Shown here: positions 1-3,696 of the stretch, one piece after another
Numbering within the stretch: the stretch's first letter is position 1
How the letters are laid out: the number at the start of each line of letters is the position of its first letter
Assembly: GCA_021817025.1 (NCBI GenBank)
Contig: JAKAWF010000273.1
Coordinates: 1-5,153, forward strand
Direction of reading: 5' to 3'
DNA length: 5,153 nt
Source of the DNA: a bacterium
Lineage (GTDB): Bacteria > Chloroflexota > Dormibacteria > UBA8260 > Bog-877
Translations under genes and position numbers: made by a program
The notes under the pieces: generated by a model
What the model was told of the DNA's origin: nothing
Databases searched by the model: none
The model's input: the letters and a program-made list of their open reading frames with translations, nothing else

Positions 1-42
1 GGGGGTTGGGGGGGGGGGGTTGCGCGCCGGGGGAAGCGGGGG
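1..42. repeat. G-rich low-complexity start of the window
   Basis: Four runs of G lie close together: 1-5, 8-19 (twelve G), 29-33 and 38-42. This can be read as a potential G-quadruplex. It sits exactly at the window edge, so an assembly or sequencing artefact (poly-G at a contig end) is at least as likely as a real element. No coding signal is visible here. Confidence 0.6.
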
Positions 43-48
43 ACAACC

Positions 49-252
49 GGCTGGGAGCATGATCAGCTCGTCATATAAGTGGACCCCCCCGGCGACGACA
101 GTGAAGACGTTCCCGAGAGGGTCCTTTGGTGGGGTCATCCACCTTGTCCATCGTATGGCCCTGCGGGCTGTCTGTCGAGAGGTACGCCGCCCAGGGCAGG
201 GAGATCTGGGTTCCCCGAGGCAGTGCTCTTGAGGCACCGCCTGCTCCCAGCC
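49..252 (+). repeat. 11-bp perfect inverted repeat enclosing smaller hairpins
   Basis: GGCTGGGAGCA at 49-59 is the exact reverse complement of TGCTCCCAGCC at 242-252. Transcribed, the pair could close a domain of about 200 nt that holds the smaller stems at 81-86/119-124, 128-132/139-143, 158-161/165-168, 190-194/206-210 and 223-226/234-237. An 11-base match is unlikely but not impossible by chance in GC-rich DNA of this length. Short internal stems are easily found in such sequence. A structured RNA is a hypothesis only. Confidence 0.35.
74..79 (+). promoter_or_regulatory. Weak -10-like promoter element
   Basis: TATAAG lies in the only clearly AT-rich patch of the first 300 bases and resembles a sigma-70 type -10 hexamer. 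No good -35 box is found 16-18 bases upstream; the 51-56 hexamer CTGGGA matches TTGACA at only three positions. If used, it would give a leader of nearly 290 nt before the first gene. Support is weak. Confidence 0.18.
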
Positions 253-291
253 TGAGGAGACTCCCAGCCCTGCTGTTGGGGCGGCGCCGGG

Positions 292-323
292 CCCGCCTGA
301 GCCCCTACCCGTCTCAGGTTGGG
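292..323 (+). promoter_or_regulatory. Hairpin upstream of the first gene, possible attenuator
   Basis: CCTGAG (296-301) and CTCAGG (313-318) are perfect complements around an 11-base loop. CCC (292-294) and GGG (321-323) can extend the stem past a G/TT bulge. A second copy of CCTGAG at 251-256 could compete for the same CTCAGG, so two mutually exclusive folds are possible. No T-tract follows, so this is not a classic intrinsic terminator. Its function is unknown. Confidence 0.25.
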
Positions 324-359
324 AAGATAGCGATGCTCAGACTCACCAAGACCTGATCC

Positions 360-365
360 AAAGGA
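360..365 (+). promoter_or_regulatory. Ribosome binding site that selects a TTG start
   Basis: AAAGGA lies 8 bases before the TTG at 374. The reading frame is open back to about 233, but it has no ATG, GTG or other TTG upstream of this point (only a CTG at 353). The purine-rich site therefore supports TTG 374 as the true start. Confidence 0.6.
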
Positions 366-373
366 ACCCAGGT

Positions 374-664
374 TTGCTCTTCCTCTTCGTTCTGACCGCT
401 GGCCCGCGCAGCGAGGCGCTCGAAACCGTGACCGAGCTGGCCGCCAGCGCGCGCGCCCTGGGCCATCGCGTCGAGATCTTCCTGGCCGGGGATGGGGTCG
501 CCCATGCCGGGGTCCTGGGACAGCGACTGCCGGTGACCCTCTGCGAAGCCGATCTGCGCTGGCGACAGGCACAGCCGGTGGAGATGCCCGGAGTGAGGCG
601 CGGCAGCCTGGTTGATCTCGCCCGCCACTGCCGGGACGCGGATCGCGTCATGGTGTTCTCATGA
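374..664 (+). CDS. dsrE: DsrE/TusD-like sulfurtransferase subunit
   Basis: A 96-residue cytosolic protein of the DsrE/DsrF-like fold. It is probably the catalytic persulfide-carrying subunit of a TusBCD/DsrEFH-type complex that relays sulfur between proteins. The N-terminus (LFLFVLTAGP, then a helix, then GHRVEIFLAGDGV at 30-42) follows the family's strand-helix-strand pattern. Cys57 in VTLCEADL falls where E. coli TusD has its active cysteine (Cys78, NICVAAAL). The C-terminus GSLVDLAR...DADRVMVF (77-95) fits the family ending. It is shorter than E. coli TusD (128 residues), mainly between the GDGV strand and the Cys strand. The start is TTG, supported by AAAGGA. Its stop overlaps the next start as ATGA (661-664), so translation is probably coupled. 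The family call is firm; the exact acceptor is unknown. It could also be a stand-alone DsrE-family protein, but gene order argues against that. Confidence 0.78.
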   Translation: MLFLFVLTAGPRSEALETVTELAASARALGHRVEIFLAGDGVAHAGVLGQRLPVTLCEADLRWRQAQPVEMPGVRRGSLVDLARHCRDADRVMVFS

Positions 665-1026
665 CTCCGGTCGTGGACGAGGTCGTGGTGCTGGCCCGGG
701 GTGGGCTCGCTGACGAGTCGGGGCTGCTGGCTTTGCGGATGGCCCTGGCCATCCCCCTGGGCGGTTCGCGGGTGAGATTGCTCCTGGTCGGCGCCGCCGC
801 CACATTCGGTCTCTCCAGCCCGCCTGACCTCGGCGCGCGCGGATCTCAACTGGACCGGGAGCTTGACTCGCTGCTGAGGGATGAGGAGGCGCCGGTAGGG
901 GTGGAGCGTGAATCCCTGGCTGAGCTCGGTCTCTCGGATCGCGAATTGCGCGGCGGGGTGGACCGCGTCTCCAGGGCGGAACTGGAGGACATCTGTGGCA
1001 GAGCCCGCCACTGCCTTGTCATCTGA
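661..1026 (+). CDS. dsrF: DsrF/TusC-like subunit lacking the family cysteine
   Basis: A 121-residue DsrE/F-fold protein, probably the structural TusC/DsrF partner in the sulfur-relay hexamer. The N-terminal strand (EVVVLARGG), the second strand RVRLLLVGAAA (37-47), and the block APVGVERESLAELGL (77-91) line up with the TusC pattern that ends in WVCAASLRERGL. In that alignment the family's cysteine is replaced by Glu82. The only cysteines, Cys112 and Cys118, lie in the last ten residues (LEDICGRARHCLVI). A non-catalytic role, as usually assumed for TusC, is therefore likely. The start ATG overlaps the stop of the previous gene by 4 bases. No strong Shine-Dalgarno is seen, which suits translational coupling. 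Identification rests on weak similarity plus position between DsrE-like and DsrH-like genes. Confidence 0.68.
   Translation: MTPVVDEVVVLARGGLADESGLLALRMALAIPLGGSRVRLLLVGAAATFGLSSPPDLGARGSQLDRELDSLLRDEEAPVGVERESLAELGLSDRELRGGVDRVSRAELEDICGRARHCLVI
984..988 (+). promoter_or_regulatory. Ribosome binding site setting the DsrH-like start
   Basis: GGAGG sits 6 bases before GTG 995, inside the 3' end of the DsrF-like gene. It favours GTG 995 over the upstream in-frame GTG at 908, which would give a 29-residue extension unlike the family and a much longer overlap. Confidence 0.65.
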
Positions 1027-1327
1027 GCTTCCGCCTGAGCTTTATCTGATCACTCGCCTGGAGGACGAGAGGGCATGGTCGATGTGTCGTCACCGCCAGG
1101 CCGCAGGATCGCTGGTCAGGGTGGTGCTCCTCCACGACGCCGTGCTCGAGACCGAAGTCCGGATCCGCCGCTACCTCGACCTCCCAGAGTCCTCGACCAT
1201 GGCGCTGACGGTGCTCGCCTGTGCCCGGGACGCCATCAGCCGCGGAGTGGGGGAGAGGTGGGCGCTGATCGACTACCAGGGGATCATCAAGCTCAGCGCC
1301 GCGTCCCAGCCGGTCATCTCGTGGTGA
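995..1327 (+). CDS. dsrH: DsrH/TusB-like sulfur-relay subunit
   Basis: A 110-residue protein, close to the usual size of TusB/DsrH (about 95-105). The third subunit of the DsrEFH/TusBCD complex. The strand after the first helix, VRVVLLHDAVL (41-51), corresponds to the TusB 'DELLLLQDGV' strand. The C-terminal half is the best match: ARDAISRG (77-84), then LIDYQGIIKL (91-100), ending in a final Trp110. TusB has the same order: EDLIARG, IIPIDYTDFVRL, terminal AW. Cys31 lies near the position of the conserved DsrH cysteine (Cys20 in Allochromatium DsrH, from memory); Cys76 is extra. GTG start with GGAGG 6 bases upstream. It overlaps the DsrF-like gene by 32 bases and is followed after 10 bases by the E1-like gene, so all four genes are probably one operon. 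The order E-F-H reinforces each assignment. Confidence 0.75.
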   Translation: MAEPATALSSELPPELYLITRLEDERAWSMCRHRQAAGSLVRVVLLHDAVLETEVRIRRYLDLPESSTMALTVLACARDAISRGVGERWALIDYQGIIKLSAASQPVISW

Positions 1328-1337
1328 GGTGGCGGGC

Positions 1338-2105
1338 ATGAGCGTGGAGCCGACCAAAGACCGGTTGTCCGAGCATGAGATCGAGCGCTACAGCCGCCAG
1401 TTGCTGTTGCCGGGGGTGGGTGAGAGCGGCCAACTGAGGCTGGGCCGCACCACGGCCGTGGTCGTCGGCTGTGGGGGCCTGGGCGGCCCGGCGGCTCTCT
1501 ACCTGGCAGGAGCGGGCGTGGGCAGGGTGCGTCTGGTCGACCCTGACCTGGTGGCGCTGGACAATCTCCATCGCCAGGTGGCCTTCCGCACGGCGGATCT
1601 CGGCCGGCACAAGTCGGTTGCCCTGGCGGAGGCGCTGTCCTCGCTCAACCCAGAGATCGTGGCCGAGCCTGTGCTCCAGCGTCTGGAACAGGGGTCGGTG
1701 GGCGGCTTGCTCGCGGCGGCCGATCTGGTCCTGGAGTGCAGCGATGACCCCGTGTCCAAGTTCACGGTCAACGACTGGTGTTCCGCTCGCAGGATCCCGC
1801 TGGTCGTGGGGGGTGCCATCGGGTTCTCCGGCCAGCTGGTGGTGGTGGCCGCAGGTTCGCCCTGCTACCGATGCCTCTTCCACAGTCCGCCAGAGGGCGC
1901 TCTGCGCAGCTGCCGGGAGGCCGGGGTGATCGGCCCGCTGGTGGGTGTGGTGGGGGCGCTCCAGGCCCTGGAGGGGCTCAAGCTGGCGTTGGGCCCGGTC
2001 GGATCCGATCGGGAGGGCCGGCTTCTCGACTTCGACAGCCGGTCGGGTCGATGGCGCACGATCCATTTCGAGCGCGCTCCAGAGTGCTCAGCCCATGCGG
2101 TCTGA
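1338..2105 (+). CDS. ThiF/MoeB/HesA-family E1-like adenylyltransferase
   Basis: A 255-residue cytosolic enzyme. The family adenylates the C-terminal glycine of ubiquitin-like sulfur carriers (ThiS, MoaD, CysO), which are then thiocarboxylated. Signs: N-terminal ERYSRQLLLPGVG (16-28), the ATP-binding loop GCGGLGG (44-50), acidic DPD (68-70), DNLHRQ (75-80) with the Arg finger, Lys92, and Asp136 in ECSDDP. Also present are the zinc pair C176-x2-C179 and the catalytic-cysteine region with Cys192, followed by GVIGPLVGVVGALQALEGLK (196-215). The second zinc pair, normally CxxC, reads C250-S-A-H253. No C-terminal rhodanese domain is present, so it is the short ThiF/MoeB form. ATG start with GAGG about 8 bases upstream; a GTG at 1329 would add three residues. 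Its direct partner is not in the window. thiF versus moeB cannot be decided from sequence alone, so no symbol is given. The sulfur-relay genes just upstream suggest a shared sulfur-transfer role. Confidence 0.92.
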   Translation: MSVEPTKDRLSEHEIERYSRQLLLPGVGESGQLRLGRTTAVVVGCGGLGGPAALYLAGAGVGRVRLVDPDLVALDNLHRQVAFRTADLGRHKSVALAEALSSLNPEIVAEPVLQRLEQGSVGGLLAAADLVLECSDDPVSKFTVNDWCSARRIPLVVGGAIGFSGQLVVVAAGSPCYRCLFHSPPEGALRSCREAGVIGPLVGVVGALQALEGLKLALGPVGSDREGRLLDFDSRSGRWRTIHFERAPECSAHAV

Positions 2106-2228
2106 CCATTGGCCTACTTGCATAATTGGCGCGTGTCGTCAGCCACCCGAGGTCGTCTGATCGGGCTGTCCGATGGGGCGGGCTGCTCGGTTGGGTCGGC
2201 CCGGGATCTCAGGGGACGGCGGGAGCAG

Positions 2229-2251
2229 CCGACCGGCGAGCCCGACCGGCG
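2229..2251 (+). repeat. 10-bp direct repeat CCGACCGGCG, 13-base period
   Basis: CCGACCGGCG occurs at 2229-2238 and again at 2242-2251. The second copy overlaps the 2240-2254 hairpin. It may be a small tandem duplication or part of a folded leader. Confidence 0.5.
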
Positions 2252-2260
2252 GGCATTCTT
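2240..2260 (+). terminator. GC hairpin followed by a short T-rich tail
   Basis: GCCCG (2240-2244) and CGGGC (2250-2254) form a 5-bp stem with a 5-base loop, followed by ATTCTT. The T-tract is poor, so termination would be weak. It could end transcripts of the upstream operon or act as an attenuator 40 bases before the mtnP start. Confidence 0.25.
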
Positions 2261-2293
2261 CAATCGCGGATGCATGATCTGGGGAGGGGCGTG

Positions 2294-3103
2294 ATGGCAG
2301 GCACGGGCATGGTGGGCATCTTCGGGGGCTCTGGCCTCTACCAGCTCTTGGATGATGCCAGGGAGCTCACGGTGGATACCCCATTCGGCCCTCCCAGCGA
2401 CAGCGTCTGGGTGGGCGATGTCGGCGGCCGCCAGGTTGCGTTCATGCCCCGCCACGGTCGTGGGCACACCATCCCGCCCCACCGGATCAACTTCCGGGCC
2501 AACCTCTACTCGATGCAGAAAGTGGGCGTGACCAGAATCCTCGGACCGTGCGCGGTGGGGTCGCTGCAGCCGGAGCTAGCCCCGGGGGACGTGGTGATCG
2601 CGGATCAGTTCGTCGACCGCACCTGGGGCCGGGCGGACACCTTCTGGGATGGCCCGGTGGTCAACCACGTCTCGGCCGCGGACCCCTACTGCCCAGAGCT
2701 GGCGCGGCTGGCCGGGGAGGCGAGCCGGCGGCAGGGTGCCACCGTGCACGAAGGCCAGACCATGGTCGTGATCCAAGGGCCCCGCTTCAGCAGTCGAGCA
2801 GAGTCTCGCTGGTACCGGGGCCAGGGGTGGGGAATCATCGGCATGACTGGCTACCCTGAGGTGGTGCTGGCTCGCGAACTCGGCCTCTGCTACGCCTCGG
2901 TGGCGGTGGTGACCGATTACGATTCCGGTCTCGAGGGGTCCCCCCATATCCAACCCGTCAGCCATGAGGAGGTCCTGCGCGTGTTCGCCGCCAATGTCGA
3001 CCGCCTGCGAGCCTTGCTCCTGGACCTGGTCCGAGCCGTCCCGGACCAGCCGGGCTGTCAGTGCCATCGGGCGGGGCCGGCGGCCGAAGTGGCCCCGGCT
3101 TGA
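2294..3103 (+). CDS. mtnP: S-methyl-5'-thioadenosine phosphorylase
   Basis: A 269-residue cytosolic enzyme that cleaves 5'-methylthioadenosine with phosphate to adenine and methylthioribose-1-phosphate, salvaging the by-product of polyamine and other SAM-using reactions. It has the PNP/MTAP type-2 fold. Motifs: VGIFGGSGLY (7-16), DTPFGPPS (28-35), phosphate-site MPRHGRGH (51-58), PPHRINFRANL (61-71), GSLQPELAPGDVV (89-101), QFVDRT (105-110), QGPRFSSRAES (161-171), GMTGYPEVVLARELGLCYAS (183-202) and TDYDSG (207-212). Asp208 and Asp210 correspond to the two Asp residues that select 6-aminopurines in human MTAP (Asp220/222), so adenine nucleosides are expected, not inosine. GGAGG at 2283-2287 supports ATG 2294. 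Other in-frame starts are 2126 (TTG, a 56-residue unrelated extension), 2270, 2291 and 2309. The C-terminus carries a C255-x-C257-H258 tail as in mycobacterial-type homologues. TTGA overlap with the next gene is possible. Confidence 0.95.
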   Translation: MAGTGMVGIFGGSGLYQLLDDARELTVDTPFGPPSDSVWVGDVGGRQVAFMPRHGRGHTIPPHRINFRANLYSMQKVGVTRILGPCAVGSLQPELAPGDVVIADQFVDRTWGRADTFWDGPVVNHVSAADPYCPELARLAGEASRRQGATVHEGQTMVVIQGPRFSSRAESRWYRGQGWGIIGMTGYPEVVLARELGLCYASVAVVTDYDSGLEGSPHIQPVSHEEVLRVFAANVDRLRALLLDLVRAVPDQPGCQCHRAGPAAEVAPA

Positions 3104-3696
3104 GCGGGGAGGCGGCCATCGCCCCCAGCGGGGACGGCGCCCGCCACCGGGTGCTGGCCTCGATGGAGATCTGGCGCCGGACCAGAGTGATCCTGATCTA
3201 CATGGCCGTGGTGATGCTGGTGGGGGAGGGCATCACCGTCTTCGGCGTCCACAAGTTTGCCCCCAGCTATTTGGCCGTCGCCATCCTTCTGCTGGCTTTG
3301 GCCGCCGGCGTCTACTTGCGCCAACGCACCCACTATGTGGAGGTGGGAGCGGACGGGCTGGTGCTGCATTCCACCTTTCGGAGCGAGGTGCTTCCCTACG
3401 ACGCGCTGCGGCAGTCTCGCTGCCAGCCGCTGCGCGTCTTCTTCGAGGCGCCGACCCGCCGGGAGCTCCTGACCGGGGGGCTGAAGCGCTTCGCCGGGCG
3501 TCCCGCCTGCATCGTCCGGGCCGAGCGCAGCCACGACGAGCTTCTCAAGGCGGGCCGGGTGTTGGGCCGCCGCACCGTCCTCGATCAGGACCTGATCATG
3601 CTGGTGGAGCGCGCTGAGGCCCTCGACCGCGCTCTGCAGACCAGGATCCGGCGCCGGCCCCCCACGGCTTCCGCCAAACCTCCGCGGCGGAGATGA
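3100..3696 (+). CDS. Two-helix membrane protein with bacterial PH-like domain
   Basis: About 198 residues from TTG 3100. Two membrane segments lie at roughly 30-50 (VILIYMAVVMLVGEGI) and 57-73 (YLAVAILLLALAAGVYL). A cytoplasmic part follows that resembles bacterial PH domains: YVEVGADGLVLHSTFRSEVL from about residue 79, then LPYDALRQSRC. The C-terminus is helical and ends in a very basic Arg/Lys/Pro-rich tail. The function is unknown; such proteins are generally envelope-associated. The start is unclear. TTG 3100 gives a TTGA overlap with mtnP, GTG 3061 a 43-base overlap, GTG 3151 and ATG 3163 no overlap. None has a strong Shine-Dalgarno, and the region before ATG 3163 looks disordered. It overlaps the next gene by ATGA, so the two are probably co-translated. 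The topology is clear; the PH call is moderate. Confidence 0.7.
   Translation: MSGEAAIAPSGDGARHRVLASMEIWRRTRVILIYMAVVMLVGEGITVFGVHKFAPSYLAVAILLLALAAGVYLRQRTHYVEVGADGLVLHSTFRSEVLPYDALRQSRCQPLRVFFEAPTRRELLTGGLKRFAGRPACIVRAERSHDELLKAGRVLGRRTVLDQDLIMLVERAEALDRALQTRIRRRPPTASAKPPRRR

Larger units (their letters stand above)
43..373 (+). other. Non-coding 5' region / leader before the sulfur-relay operon
   Basis: About 330 bases without a convincing gene. The open frames here (20-232 and 126-356 on +, and antisense frames) have no recognisable motif and are low-complexity in composition. The region is rich in inverted repeats: an 11-base pair at 49-59/242-252, GGACCC/GGGTCC at 81-86/119-124, GGTGG/CCACC at 128-132/139-143, CCCAG/CTGGG at 190-194/206-210, and GTGC/GCAC at 223-226/234-237. 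A hairpin at 292-323 lies about 50 bases before the first start codon. It may be a long structured untranslated leader. It could also include the tail of an unrecognised upstream gene. I matched it to no known RNA family. Confidence 0.45.
2106..2293 (+). promoter_or_regulatory. Structured intergenic leader before mtnP
   Basis: A 188-base gap in an otherwise overlapping gene cluster. CATAAT at 2121-2126 is a -10-like element without a clear -35. ATTGGC is repeated at 2108-2113 and 2125-2130, flanking or overlapping it, and could be an operator. Downstream lie CCCGA/TCGGG (2146-2150/2161-2165) and a perfect 8-bp stem GGCTGCTC/GAGCAGCC (2181-2188/2223-2230). Inside that stem GTC..CCC (2195-2202) can pair with GGG-GAC (2212-2217). 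The hairpin GCCCG-ACCGG-CGGGC (2240-2254) follows. A leader with its own promoter and a fold that controls mtnP is plausible. It does not match the SAM or SAH riboswitch consensus sequences that I can recall. Confidence 0.4.

Noticed and set aside
20..356. Short + strand frames 20-232 and 126-356
   Set aside because: No recognisable motif, biased composition, and overlap with each other in a repeat-rich leader; GC-rich DNA has few stops by chance.
333..356. Seven-codon ORF before the first gene
   Set aside because: Too short and without a ribosome site; chance occurrence.
343..1011. 222-residue antisense frame over the DsrE/DsrF-like genes
   Set aside because: Low-complexity Arg/Gln/Ser-rich translation with no domain; a shadow of the well-supported + strand genes.
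1314..2066. 250-residue antisense frame over the E1-like gene
   Set aside because: His/Gln/Arg-rich shadow translation; the + strand gene has all E1 motifs.
2173..2276. Possible leader peptide from ATG 2173 upstream of mtnP
   Set aside because: No Shine-Dalgarno and no run of Met, Cys or other regulatory codons; it also lies across the proposed stem.
2126..2293. N-terminal extension of mtnP from TTG 2126
   Set aside because: The extra residues do not resemble the family, whose first strand (VGIFGGSGLY) begins just after ATG 2294, and GGAGG precedes that ATG.
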